Part shown: in pieces, positions 36,456 through 46,362 of the stretch
Layout: the number at the start of each line of letters is the position of its first letter
Position numbering within the stretch: the stretch's first letter is position 1
DNA from: an uncultured Collinsella sp.
GTDB taxonomy: Bacteria > Actinomycetota > Coriobacteriia > Coriobacteriales > Coriobacteriaceae
Assembly (NCBI GenBank): GCA_958445065.1
Contig: CAUCQW010000013.1
Location: forward strand, 16,521 to 80,520
Reading direction: 5' to 3'
DNA: 64,000 bases
Translations under genes and position numbers: made by a program
The notes under the pieces: model-generated
What the model saw: only the letters and a program-made list of their open reading frames with translations
The model's database searches: none
What the model was told of the DNA's origin: nothing

Positions 36456-37298
36456 TTACTCCTCGGTGCTCTCAGCCGTATCGGCCGCAGCATCCTCGGG
36501 CGCCGCTTCGGGCTCCGGTGCGGGGCGCTTCTCGCCACCGTAGGTCACCGTCACCATCGCGGAGCGCAGGATGCGGTCCGCCATGCGGTAGCCCTTCTGG
36601 TACACGTCGTTGACGGTCTCGTCGTACTGCGATGCGTCCTCGACACGCCCCACGGCCTGGTGCTCGAGCGGATCGAACGCCTCGCCCTTGGGGTCGATGG
36701 GCTCAACGCCCTCGTGCGCAAACACATCGAGCAGCTTGGCATGCACCGCATCAACGCCATCGACGAACTGCTTAAAGTCGTCGGAAAGCTCCTGGCTACG
36801 GGCATGGTCGATTGCACGCTCGATATCGTCAACCACCGGCAACAGCGCGGTGACAAGCTTCTCGGTCGCGCGCTCGCGCTCGGCGATACGCTCGCTGGCG
36901 GTGCGGCGACGGAAGTTCTCCCAGTCGGCCTGCAGACGGGCGGTACGCTCGGTGGCGTCCTTTGCCTTGTCCTCGGCGGCCTTCTGAGCCTCTGCCGCAG
37001 CATCGAGCTCGCTGCGTACGTCGGCAAGCTCCTTTTGGGCCTGCTCGAACTTGAGCTTAAAGTCGTTGTCGGCGGCTTCCTCACCGGCGCGGATAGCGGC
37101 TTCCACCATCTCGTCCTCGGTCATCGTCGCCTCCTTGTTGGAATCCTCTACCTGGTTCTCGGCAGCCTCGGCGGCCTCGGCCTCGTTGGCCTCGGTATCG
37201 TCGACGGCCTCTACGGGAATCTTCACATCCTTCTCCTCAGAGTCAACGGGGGCGGCGCCAGCGGCGGCCGCCTCCGTGCGAGCTTTACGGGCGGACAT
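36456..37298 (-). CDS. grpE: GrpE nucleotide exchange factor
   Basis: This 280-residue protein has an acidic, Ala/Glu-rich N-terminal tail (about 1-85) and a coiled coil (about 85-160). The conserved head contains LLPVVDDIERAIDHA, FEHEG-like FAHEGVEPIDP and the ending VYQKGYRMADRILRSAMVTV. GrpE releases ADP from DnaK. It starts 2 nt after the dnaK stop, so translation is coupled. A second acidic tail (AAPEDAAADTAESTEE) ends the protein and makes it longer than most GrpE. Confidence 0.95.
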   Translation of the reverse strand: MSARKARTEAAAAGAAPVDSEEKDVKIPVEAVDDTEANEAEAAEAAENQVEDSNKEATMTEDEMVEAAIRAGEEAADNDFKLKFEQAQKELADVRSELDAAAEAQKAAEDKAKDATERTARLQADWENFRRRTASERIAERERATEKLVTALLPVVDDIERAIDHARSQELSDDFKQFVDGVDAVHAKLLDVFAHEGVEPIDPKGEAFDPLEHQAVGRVEDASQYDETVNDVYQKGYRMADRILRSAMVTVTYGGEKRPAPEPEAAPEDAAADTAESTEE

Positions 37299-37300
37299 GA

Positions 37301-39193
<1,893 letters not shown>

Positions 39194-39299
39194 TAGAAAT
39201 TCCCTCTCTCTTTTGCGTTCGCGCCGCCTCGACGATCTGTCGCGCGGCGCTTCGGCTTTTCAGGATGTAGTGTATCCCCTTATGGGCCGGAATATACAA

Positions 39300-39324
39300 A
39301 ATCTAAGTCAATTCATATAAGATT
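39300..39324 (-). promoter_or_regulatory. Chaperone element upstream of dnaK
   Basis: The minus strand reads AATCTTATAT-n6-ACTTAGATT, identical to the clpB element outside the central six bases. TATATT, placed 18 nt after TTATAT, is a possible -10. It is a candidate HspR operator. Confidence 0.65.
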
Positions 39325-39429
39325 TCTTATTGTTGAGAGTTTAGGTTCTTAAATGCGCAGGTAGATGCGCTGAATGAGTTCTCGGCAAATCTATTGAGAT
39401 CTATGTAGAGATGGCTGAGGTTTGCGTCC

Positions 39430-39640
39430 GGGGGTGCCTGGGGGCCGTCTTGCGGCAAGCGCATCCCGGTTTGAGCGTAGATTCCGGGTCGCAGTTTCCG
39501 TCTGAAGGCTCAACCGGAAACCGTATCCCGTTTTGAGAGCTGATACCGGGTCGCAGTTTCCGCTAGCGGGCCCAACCGGAAACTGCGACCCGGTTTTCGG
39601 CCAAATAACGGGATGCCCTTTCCGCAGGCGCGCTCAATAG
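39430..39640. repeat. Dispersed GGAAACTGCGACCCGG repeat with an 18-bp palindrome
   Basis: ACCGGGTCGCAGTTTCCG (39545-39562) and its exact complement (39577-39594) form an 18-bp inverted repeat. Two further diverged copies lie at about 39484-39500 and 39515-39530. The same motif occurs at 8.0-8.2 kb and about 63.8 kb. Nothing else is supported in 39325-39847 apart from the ferredoxin leader. Confidence 0.75.
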
Positions 39641-39847
39641 GTCAATATTACAAGTCACCTATAGCTAACATTTGCGCAGCTCAACGGCCCCACCTGCGCG
39701 TTTTTTAGTAAACCTTGGCATACTCGGCGAACGGTATGAAGATGCCGGCCAGAGGGTATTGCAAACGGTCGCTCCCGTGGTATGTTTTTGCCCGAATCAA
39801 ACCGGCGCGCATCGCCTGTAGCGTCGGTCAACAGAGAGGAAACTACC

Positions 39848-40033
39848 ATGGCTCATCCCGTAATTGATGCCGACGAGTGCATCGCTTGTGGCGTTTGCGT
39901 CGACTCCTGCCCCGCTGGCGTTCTGGAGCTCCAGGACGTCGCTACCGTCGCCGACGAGGACTCCTGCGTCGCCTGTGGCGCTTGCCAGGACGCTTGCCCC
40001 GCTGGCGCGATCACCGAGATCGTCGAGGAGTAA
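39848..40033 (+). CDS. 2[4Fe-4S] ferredoxin
   Basis: This 61-residue protein is a complete clostridial-type ferredoxin. It has two cluster motifs, CIACGVCVDSCP (about 12-23) and CVACGACQDACP (about 41-52), with the usual acidic ending. It would carry low-potential electrons between oxidoreductases, hydrogenase or similar enzymes. GAGAGGAAA lies 7 nt before the Met at 39848. It is a single-gene unit with its own terminator. Confidence 0.95.
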   Translation: MAHPVIDADECIACGVCVDSCPAGVLELQDVATVADEDSCVACGACQDACPAGAITEIVEE

Positions 40034-40074
40034 CAACTCCCCCACTTGCACACTCAAAAGTACACCGTGCACAA

Positions 40075-40116
40075 AAAAGGAGGCTTCCGCATCGCCGCGG
40101 AGGCCTCCTTTTGTTT
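40075..40116 (+). terminator. Ferredoxin terminator
   Basis: AAAAGGAGGC and GCCTCCTTTT (40075-40084 and 40103-40112) enclose a second GC pair set (TCCGC/GCGGA), and TTTTGTTTG follows. Confidence 0.9.
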
Positions 40117-40152
40117 GTACAGGCAGCTAATTGGGGACGGGGCTACCTTGGC

Positions 40153-40219
40153 AGTTGCGGTGGAATAGTTCCTGGCTCATTGCTTAGGTGCCGATTGTAG
40201 GAACTATTTCACCGCAACT
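40153..40219. repeat. 20-bp inverted repeat AGTTGCGGTGGAATAGTTCC
   Basis: Arms 40153-40172 and 40200-40219 match at 19 of 20 positions. The arm sequence AGTTGCGGTGGAA also occurs at 7971-7983. It lies just after the niaR stop and may terminate the nad operon. Confidence 0.65.
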
Positions 40220-40237
40220 TATATAGACAGTATCGGG

Positions 40238-40783
40238 TTAGGACAAATCATCCTCGTAGGGCATTAAATCGGCAAGGTAGCCCTTCTCCTTGAGTATGGC
40301 CTCGATCTCGTCGAGGGTCTGCTCGTCCTCCGCCGCGATGCGATGGAAGTGGTAGCCGCTCGTCACCGTTAGTAGTGGAAAGCTCTTGCCGCTCTCGATA
40401 TCGTGCAGGTAGCGCTCAACATCGCGACGATTGCGGATGTCCAGGTCGGCCGTGATCTTGCCGTACACACGATGGTTGACGATCACGTTGAGCACGGCGC
40501 CACCCGCGTCGACGATACTCGTAAGCTCGTCGCCCGCCTGCTCCACGCCGTGGCGCACCTTAACAAGACGCGTGGGCACGGCGGGGCTACTCGCGGCTTC
40601 CTGCAGCACGTAGCCGCGGTTGGTCGCCACGATATCGTGCCCATCGGCACGCAACAGGGCAATATCCTGAACCACGACCTGACGGCTCACGCCAACCTCG
40701 CGGGCAAGTGCGCTGCCCGAAACGGGCTCCTTGGCTCCTTCGAGCACGCCCATGATGGCACGGCGACGCTCGCGGGCGTTCAT
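40238..40783 (-). CDS. niaR: NiaR-type NAD biosynthesis repressor (HTH + 3H domain)
   Basis: This 181-residue protein has an N-terminal HTH_11 domain (REVGVSRQVVVQDIALLRADGHDIVATNRGY). A C-terminal 3H domain has the metal-binding histidines (VRHGVEQAGDEL, VNHRVYGK, YHFHRI). NiaR represses NAD synthesis and niacin uptake genes when nicotinate is available. It is the last gene of nadA-nadB-nadC-niaR, and its start overlaps the nadC stop (TAATG). The 19-bp palindrome over the nadA promoter is its likely operator. Confidence 0.88.
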   Translation of the reverse strand: MNARERRRAIMGVLEGAKEPVSGSALAREVGVSRQVVVQDIALLRADGHDIVATNRGYVLQEAASSPAVPTRLVKVRHGVEQAGDELTSIVDAGGAVLNVIVNHRVYGKITADLDIRNRRDVERYLHDIESGKSFPLLTVTSGYHFHRIAAEDEQTLDEIEAILKEKGYLADLMPYEDDLS

Positions 40784-41643
40784 TATTTACCGTCCAGCAG
40801 ACGCAGGTGCTTAAGCGAGAGGTCGAGGATCGGCGCAGAGTGCGTCAGGGCGCCCGAGCTAATATAGTCGACACCCAGATCGGCCAGGGCGCGAATGTTG
40901 CTGGCGTCCACGTTGCCCGAGCACTCGGTCTTGGCGCGGCCATCGATAAGCTCAATCGCGGCAGCCATGTCGTCGTGGGTCATGTTGTCGAACATGATGA
41001 TGTCGGCGCCGGCTTCCACGGCCTCGCGCACCATGTCCAGGTTCTCGCACTCGATCTCGACCGTCGTGGTAAACGATGCATGGGCGCGCGCCATCTCGAT
41101 CGCACGCATCACGCCGCCGGCGGCGTCGATGTGGTTGTCCTTGAGCATGACGGCCGTCGACAGGTTGTAACGGTGGTTGCTGCCGCCGCCGATCTCGACC
41201 GCGGCCTTCTCGAAGACGCGCATGCCCGGCGTGGTCTTGCGCGTGTCGACGAGCACGGTCTTGGTTCCCTCGAGCGCCGCGGCCATGCTGTGCGTGTAGG
41301 TAGCGATGCCGCTCATGCGCTGCAGGTAGTTGAGCGCCACGCGCTCACCCGAAAGCAGCACGCGCGCATCGCCCCGCACCTGACCCACATGGTCGCCGGC
41401 GTGCACCTCCTCGCCATCGGCAACGTCGAGCAGCACCGAGCTCTGCGAATCCAGCAGCTCAAAGGTACGGGCAAACACATCCAAGCCGGCGATGATGCCG
41501 TCGGCCTTGGCGATAAGCTCCACCGTGGCGGGACGCGCCGTGGGGCACACGCTCGCCGTGCTCACGTCCTCAAACGTAATGTCCTCGCGCAGAGCCTGTA
41601 AAATCAGATCATCGACGACGAGCTTCATGGTAATGGGATTCAT
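40783..41643 (-). CDS. nadC: Quinolinate phosphoribosyltransferase (NadC)
   Basis: This 286-residue enzyme converts quinolinate and PRPP to nicotinate mononucleotide, the last step of the de novo branch. Motifs are LREDITFEDVST, NYLQRMSGIAT, DTRKTTPGMRVFEKAAVEIGGGSNHRYNL, LKDNHI and EIECENLDMVREAVEAGADIIMFDNM. Length is normal. GAGGAG precedes the start, which lies 3 nt after the nadB stop. The final segment DYISSGALTHSAPILDLSLK is typical. Confidence 0.96.
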   Translation of the reverse strand: MNPITMKLVVDDLILQALREDITFEDVSTASVCPTARPATVELIAKADGIIAGLDVFARTFELLDSQSSVLLDVADGEEVHAGDHVGQVRGDARVLLSGERVALNYLQRMSGIATYTHSMAAALEGTKTVLVDTRKTTPGMRVFEKAAVEIGGGSNHRYNLSTAVMLKDNHIDAAGGVMRAIEMARAHASFTTTVEIECENLDMVREAVEAGADIIMFDNMTHDDMAAAIELIDGRAKTECSGNVDASNIRALADLGVDYISSGALTHSAPILDLSLKHLRLLDGK

Positions 41644-41646
41644 GGT

Positions 41647-43023
41647 CTACTCCTCTGCGGCCTGCGTGCCGGCGGCACGGGCCAAATCATCGATTGCAAG
41701 GGTATCGGAACTCAGGGCGCGATGGCGTCCATCGAGCGCGGGCTCGCCCGCCTGCTCCACGGCCAGCGACTCGCCGGTGCGCATGTACCACGCGGCGCGA
41801 CGACCCCAGACCAGCGCCTCGAGCAGACTATTTGATGCAAGGCGATTCTTGCCGTGAACGCCGTTGCAAGCCGTCTCGCCCGCAGCGTAGAGCTCGGGCA
41901 TCGAAGTGCGGCCGTCCTTATCGACCCATACGCCGCCCATAAAGTAGTGCTGCGTGGGCGTAACGGGGATGGGCTCGTCCAAGATGTCGCGACCGTCCTC
42001 AAGGCAGCGCGCGCGAATGTTGGCAAAGTGCCCAGTCACCACGTCGCGCTCGACGGGGGCAAAGCTCAGCCACTCGTGCTCGGTGCCGTCCTGCTTCATC
42101 TGCTCGCGGATGGCGGCAGCGACAACGTCGCGCGGCTGCAACTCGTCGGTAAAACGCTCGCCGGCGGCATTGAGCAGAATCGCGCCCTCACCGCGGCAGC
42201 TCTCGCTGATCAGGAACGTACGGCCTGGCTGCGGCGAGAACAGGCCCGTGGGATGGATCTGCACGTAGTCCAGGTGCTCCATCTTAATGCCGTGCTCCTG
42301 CGCGATGTAGCAGGCGTCGCCCGTGAGCTGCGGGTAGTTGGTCGAATGGTCGTATACGCCACCGATGCCGCCCGTCGCCCACAGCGTATGGCGGGCATGG
42401 ATCTTAAACGGCTTACCGACATGCACGCCCTCAGCGGCATTTGCCAGCTCGTCGGCGGGGCGAGCTGAATCGTCCTCGTCCACGGCAACAGCGACGACAC
42501 CAGTGCACACCGTGGCCCCATCGCGCTCTGCCGTCAGGATGTCGGTCATGGCAACGTGTTCGAGAATCTGCACGTTATCCAGCTTGCGGACGGCCTGAAG
42601 CAGCTTGGTCGTAATCTCCTTGCCCGTAATGTCGGCATGGAAGGCAATGCGCGGACGGCTGTGCGCGCCCTCGCGGGTAAAGTCGAGGCCGCCATCGGCC
42701 TTGCGCTCAAAATCCACGCCCATCGCTAGCAGGTCGTTGATGACCGAGCGGCTCGAGCGGATCATGATGTCGACGCTCTCGCGGCGGTTCTCGTAATGGC
42801 CGGCGTGCATGGTGTCCTCAAAGAAGGCATCGTAGTCCGAGCCCTCGGGCAGCACGCAGATGCCGCCCTGCGCGAGCATCGAATCGCACTCGTCGACCGC
42901 GCCCTTGGAGAGCATGATCACGCGCGTGCTCGTCGGCAGGTTGAGCGCCGCGTACAGGCCCGCTACGCCGCAGCCGGCAATGACGACGTCGCACTCCATA
43001 TCGGGGTATTGCTTGGTTTCCAC
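41647..43023 (-). CDS. nadB: L-aspartate oxidase (NadB)
   Basis: This protein of about 458 residues is an FAD enzyme that oxidises aspartate to iminoaspartate, which NadA uses. The FAD fold shows DVVIAGCGVAGLYAALNL. MLAQGGI, DFTREGAHSRPRI, YVQIHPTGL, ESCRGEGAILLNAAGERF, HYFMGGVWVD and CNGVHGKNRLASNSLLEALVWG follow. The GTG at 43023 is chosen because GGGAGAGGA lies 5 nt upstream; an ATG at 43050 would add nine residues. It lacks part of the long C-terminal helical domain seen in E. coli NadB, as in many anaerobes. Confidence 0.94.
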   Translation of the reverse strand: METKQYPDMECDVVIAGCGVAGLYAALNLPTSTRVIMLSKGAVDECDSMLAQGGICVLPEGSDYDAFFEDTMHAGHYENRRESVDIMIRSSRSVINDLLAMGVDFERKADGGLDFTREGAHSRPRIAFHADITGKEITTKLLQAVRKLDNVQILEHVAMTDILTAERDGATVCTGVVAVAVDEDDSARPADELANAAEGVHVGKPFKIHARHTLWATGGIGGVYDHSTNYPQLTGDACYIAQEHGIKMEHLDYVQIHPTGLFSPQPGRTFLISESCRGEGAILLNAAGERFTDELQPRDVVAAAIREQMKQDGTEHEWLSFAPVERDVVTGHFANIRARCLEDGRDILDEPIPVTPTQHYFMGGVWVDKDGRTSMPELYAAGETACNGVHGKNRLASNSLLEALVWGRRAAWYMRTGESLAVEQAGEPALDGRHRALSSDTLAIDDLARAAGTQAAEE

Positions 43024-43078
43024 AGGAATCCTCTCCCTTGAATGTGACATAAGAAACCGTCCCTCATGCCACATTGTT

Positions 43079-44104
43079 CTAGCGTGCTGCGTACTCGAGC
43101 ATGCGGTCGAGCGTAAGTTTGGCCTGGTCGGCAGCCTCGTCCGACACGCCGATCTGCACCTCGCCCTCACCCGTCTCCAGGCAGCGCACGAGCTTTTCGA
43201 GCGTGATGAGATCCATGTTGACGCAGGTGGGCTGCACCGCGGGGAAGTAGAACTTCTTACCGGTGCCCTGGCAGCGGCGCTCGAGCTCGTAGAGCACACC
43301 GCGGACCGTCACGATAATGAACTCGCTCGCGTCGGACTCCTCGGCATACTTGATGATGCCGGCGGTGGAGCCGATGTAGTCGGCCTCAGCCAGGACGTCA
43401 GCCTTGCACTCAGGATGCGCCAGCACGAGCGCGTCGGGGTGGGCCTCCGTCGCGTCAACGATCTGCTCGACGGTGATGATGTGATGGCGCGGGCAGTAGC
43501 CGTTGTTGAGGATGACGTGCTTTTGGGGCACCTGCTCGGCTACGAAGCGGCCCAGGTTCTGGTCGGGAATGAACAAGATGTGCTGCTGCGGCAGCTCGGA
43601 GACGATCTTGACGGCGTTTGAGCTGGTAACGCACACGTCACTCCAGCTCTTGATCTCGACCGTGGAGTTGACGTAGCAGACCACGGCCAGGTCGTCGCCG
43701 TACTCGGCGCGCGCCGCATCGACCGTCTCGCGCTTGACCATGTGCGCCATGGGACAGTCCGCGCCCGGCTCGGGCAGCAGCACGGTCTTGGTGGGATTGA
43801 GCAGCTTGGCGCTCTCGCCCATAAACTCCACGCCGCACAGCACGATGGTCTGCTGCGGCAGGCTCTTGGCAAGCTTTGCCAGGTAGAAGCTGTCGCCGAC
43901 GTAATCGGCCACAGCCTGAACCTCGGGCGCCACGTAATAGTGCGCCAGGATCACCGCGTCGCGTTGGGTTTTAAGTTGCTGAATGGCCTCGACGAGCTCT
44001 GCGGGCACCAGTGCCGCGCGCTCCGTTGCCGTCGTTGCCGATGCTAGGCCGGCCGCGATATCGCGTGCAAGCTCCGACGCATCCATGTTCGCGCTCTGTG
44101 CCAT
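43079..44104 (-). CDS. nadA: Quinolinate synthase (NadA)
   Basis: This 341-residue 4Fe-4S enzyme condenses iminoaspartate with dihydroxyacetone phosphate to quinolinate. Family motifs are ILAHYYVAPEVQAVADYVGDSFYLA, CGVEFMGESAKLLNP, CYVNSTVEIKSWSDVCVTSSNAV, LFIPDQNLGRFVAEQ, ALVLAHPECKADVL and GIIKYAEES. The cluster Cys residues lie in GVEF-, PEC- and PTCVNM regions. AGGGG precedes the Met at 44104. It opens the nad operon under a palindromic promoter. Confidence 0.96.
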   Translation of the reverse strand: MAQSANMDASELARDIAAGLASATTATERAALVPAELVEAIQQLKTQRDAVILAHYYVAPEVQAVADYVGDSFYLAKLAKSLPQQTIVLCGVEFMGESAKLLNPTKTVLLPEPGADCPMAHMVKRETVDAARAEYGDDLAVVCYVNSTVEIKSWSDVCVTSSNAVKIVSELPQQHILFIPDQNLGRFVAEQVPQKHVILNNGYCPRHHIITVEQIVDATEAHPDALVLAHPECKADVLAEADYIGSTAGIIKYAEESDASEFIIVTVRGVLYELERRCQGTGKKFYFPAVQPTCVNMDLITLEKLVRCLETGEGEVQIGVSDEAADQAKLTLDRMLEYAAR

Positions 44105-44145
44105 CAAGGCCCCTCTCTTTTGGCGAATCTTGGGGCTTTAGTATG

Positions 44146-44189
44146 ACACCTAGGTTTACAGCTGACAAGACAGCTGTAAACCTAGGTGT
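44146..44189 (-). promoter_or_regulatory. nadA promoter covered by a 19-bp palindrome (putative NiaR operator)
   Basis: ACACCTAGGTTTACAGCTG (44146-44164) and its exact complement (44171-44189) are separated by 6 nt. On the minus strand, TTGTCA and CATACT with a 17-bp spacer form a promoter inside the palindrome. A repressor bound here would block nadA-nadB-nadC-niaR. NiaR, encoded by the operon, is the obvious candidate. Confidence 0.75.
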
Positions 44190-44208
44190 AAAGTTGAAAT
44201 AAAGATTC

Positions 44209-44277
44209 AATCATGCGGCAGGTCCATTTTCGAACTGGCAAGCTGAGGACAGCCGAAAATGGACCCGCCCCATGATT
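44209..44277. repeat. 24-bp near-perfect inverted repeat
   Basis: Arms 44209-44232 and 44254-44277 match at 22 of 24 positions, with a common core GGTCCATTTTCG. It lies upstream of the nadA operator and is not explained by any gene. Confidence 0.7.
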
Positions 44278-44310
44278 CGGGCAGCCCGTTTTGTCCTGGA
44301 CCAAGGGGCA

Positions 44311-44519
44311 GTGGTCAAAAAGGGCCAAATATGAGTACTGTCACCAAATTAGTAGCATCGATTTTCCGGTCCAGAGCAGCAAAATCGCCTTGTTTGGAGC
44401 CCGATCGCGACTCTGAAGAACGAAAATCGATGCACTTTTGGCCTCTGGCACCGATTTTTGAGGCCATTTGGCTGCCACCAAACTGGTAACAGTACTCATA
44501 TTTGGCCCTTTTTGACCAC
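44311..44519. repeat. 209-nt palindromic element with 31-bp perfect arms
   Basis: GTGGTCAAAAAGGGCCAAAT and the next 11 bases (44311-44341) are the exact complement of 44489-44519. Similarity continues inward, and an inner pair GCATCGATTTTC/GAAAATCGATGC lies near 44355 and 44428. Only short frames with no ribosome sites cross it. It could be a MITE-like insertion or a structured RNA. The rest of 44520-44665 has nothing recognisable. Confidence 0.75.
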
Positions 44520-44665
44520 CGGGTTTCCGGCAGGCCCCAAAAGCGGGCCCGAATCGCTCGATCCGGGCCCGCTGGGGGGTAGCGAGCACAATCGAGGTGT
44601 AAGAAGCAAGAGAGGGCCATCGCCTAGAATCGTCAGCGCCTAGATATTCAACGAGAGGAAAGACA

Positions 44666-45060
44666 ATGGTCCGCAGCGACATGCTACCCCAGCCGGACCG
44701 GGGGCTCGGCCTCGACCGGCCCCAGACCGAGGCATTTCACCGACGAGTTCAAGAGGAAGATAGTCGATCTCCACAACGCCGGAAAGCCCAGGCGCGAGGC
44801 CATGGACGAGTGCGACCTCGACAAGAGCACCGTGGAGAGGCGGGTCAAGTCGATAAACGAGACCGGCTCGCCGCGCGCCGCCGACAACCGCACGCCCGAG
44901 TAGAACCGGATCCTGGAGCCCGAGCGCGAGAACCGCAGGCTCCGGATGGAGGTCAACGTCTTAAGACGAGCGGCGCCAGCATACGCTCGGAAGTCAGGGC
45001 CATGGCGGCCAACGGGGGGCCGCTGCCCCATATCGGCGCAGCGCTGGCATCGAGGCCTTC
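44666..45060 (+). pseudogene. Decayed IS3-family transposase orfA
   Basis: From 44666 the frame begins MVRSDM. After a 1-nt shift near 44685 it reads RHFTDEFKRKIVDLHNAGKP, then DLDKSTVERRVKSINETGS, typical of an IS3-type orfA helix-turn-helix. An in-frame TAG at 44901 interrupts it, and reading on gives ERENRRLRMEVNVLRRAA, the leucine-zipper part. The remnant stops where the intact IS begins at 45061. It is a dead relative, on the opposite strand, of the neighbouring element's orfA type. Confidence 0.8.
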
Positions 45061-45099
45061 TGACCTGTGTCAAGATTTCGGACACGCATGCTCGAGAAA

Positions 45100-45981
45100 T
45101 CAAGCGGCCATAGGCATGGCCTCGAGCTTGGGCTCGGTTCTCTCGAAGAAGGCCGCCATGGCCTCGGCCGGCACCTTGTAGCCGATCGTCGAGCGGGGCC
45201 TTCGGCGGTTGTAGTACGCCTCGATGAACTCGACCACCGCGTGCTTGGCGGAATCCCTGGTCGGGAAGCTGCGCCTGTAGTACATCTCGTTCTTCAGCGT
45301 GGCGAGGAACGACTCGGCCACCGCGTTGTCGTGGCAGTTGCCGGCGCGGCTGCAGGACAGCCGCACGTCGTTGTCGCGCGCCCATTCGGCCAGAAGCCTG
45401 CTGGTGTACTGGGCGCCGCGGTCGGCGTGGAATATCGCGTTGCCGGCCACGTAGCCGCGCGATTTGGCCGACGCCAGCGCCGAAACCACGATGTCGGCGG
45501 TCATGCGCTCGGAGAGCGACCAGCCCACCACCATGCGGGTGTTGAGGTCGATGACCGTCGACAGGTACAGCCATCCCTCGCCGGTGCGCAGGTAGGTGAT
45601 GTCGCCCACGAGCTTGCAGGTTGGAACGGGACTGGTGAAGTCGCGGCGCACCAGGTCGGGCCGGGGCCTGGCCTTCGGGTCGGGGATGGTGGTGCGCTTC
45701 CTGGCGTTGGGCGTGCAGCCGCGTATTCCCAGCTCGCGCATCAGCTTGCGCACCCTGTACAGGGTCAATCCGGAGAACTCGCCGGGCAGGAAGCATTTCA
45801 CGAACCGGAAGCCGAACCTGCGGTCCGACTCCAGCCACACGCGCCGGACCGCCTCGCGCTCGGCCGACCAGTCTTCTCGCGGGCAGCCGTTGGAGAGCCA
45901 CGAGTAGAAGCCCGATCGGCTCACGCCGAGCACGCGGGCCATCATTTTCACCGGGAATTCGGCCTTCTCCGCCAACATCAT
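45100..45981 (-). CDS. IS3-family transposase OrfB (DDE integrase domain)
   Basis: This frame of about 293 residues carries the catalytic domain. A helical start (VKMMARVLGVSRSGFYSWL) and a HTH_21-like region (RYGFR-type FGFRFVKCFLPGEFSGLT) lead to the DDE core: GDITYLRTGEGWLYL with the first Asp, HADRGAQYTS with the second, and GNCHDNAVAESFLATLKNE with Glu. All three acidic residues are present. It is probably made as an OrfAB fusion: the -1 frame is open through the A-rich GAAAAAAG at about 46031-46038 in orfA. The Met-Met at 45981 is the earliest independent start. Confidence 0.9.
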   Translation of the reverse strand: MMLAEKAEFPVKMMARVLGVSRSGFYSWLSNGCPREDWSAEREAVRRVWLESDRRFGFRFVKCFLPGEFSGLTLYRVRKLMRELGIRGCTPNARKRTTIPDPKARPRPDLVRRDFTSPVPTCKLVGDITYLRTGEGWLYLSTVIDLNTRMVVGWSLSERMTADIVVSALASAKSRGYVAGNAIFHADRGAQYTSRLLAEWARDNDVRLSCSRAGNCHDNAVAESFLATLKNEMYYRRSFPTRDSAKHAVVEFIEAYYNRRRPRSTIGYKVPAEAMAAFFERTEPKLEAMPMAA

Positions 45982-45995
45982 CCGGTAGCATGCGG

Positions 45996-46280
45996 CTACG
46001 CCTGGCTTTTGGCGAAGAAGGCCGCGGCTTTTTTCAAGAAGGCGTTCTCCATCTCGAGCTCGCGTATGCGCCTTTTCGCCTCGCGAAGCTCGCGGTCCTC
46101 GGCCTTGGGGTCGGGCCCGCCGGCAAGCTCGCGCCGGCGGCTCTGCACCCACTTGTTCACGGTCTTGGAATTCAGGCCCAGTTCTGCGCAGCATTCCGTT
46201 ATCGGCCTGCCCGTCGAGATGATGTAGTCGGCGGTCTCGCGCCTGAACTCGTCGGTGTACTTGGCGGCTGGGTTGGACAT
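45996..46280 (-). CDS. IS3-family transposase OrfA
   Basis: This 94-residue protein has the IS3 OrfA helix-turn-helix (KYTDEFRRETADYIISTGRPITECCAELGLNSKTVNKWVQSRRREL). A leucine-zipper helix follows (AEDRELREAKRRIRELEMENAFLKKAAAFFAK). Near its end GAAAAAAG allows -1 slippage into orfB. The slippery stretch is in the frame AAA AAA G, which is slightly different from the canonical A AAA AAG. Upstream DNA to 46365 holds the terminal repeat and promoter. Confidence 0.9.
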   Translation of the reverse strand: MSNPAAKYTDEFRRETADYIISTGRPITECCAELGLNSKTVNKWVQSRRRELAGGPDPKAEDRELREAKRRIRELEMENAFLKKAAAFFAKSQA

Positions 46281-46362
46281 AGCATACCGTCCTCTCGGTC
46301 GTCGATGAATGCATTCTAAAGGATTGGGCCTCTAGCATGCGTGTCCGAAAAGACGATACAGG

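Noticed and set aside
44315..44682. Short frames crossing the 209-nt palindrome
   Set aside because: No ribosome sites or protein-like composition; they arise from the inverted arms.
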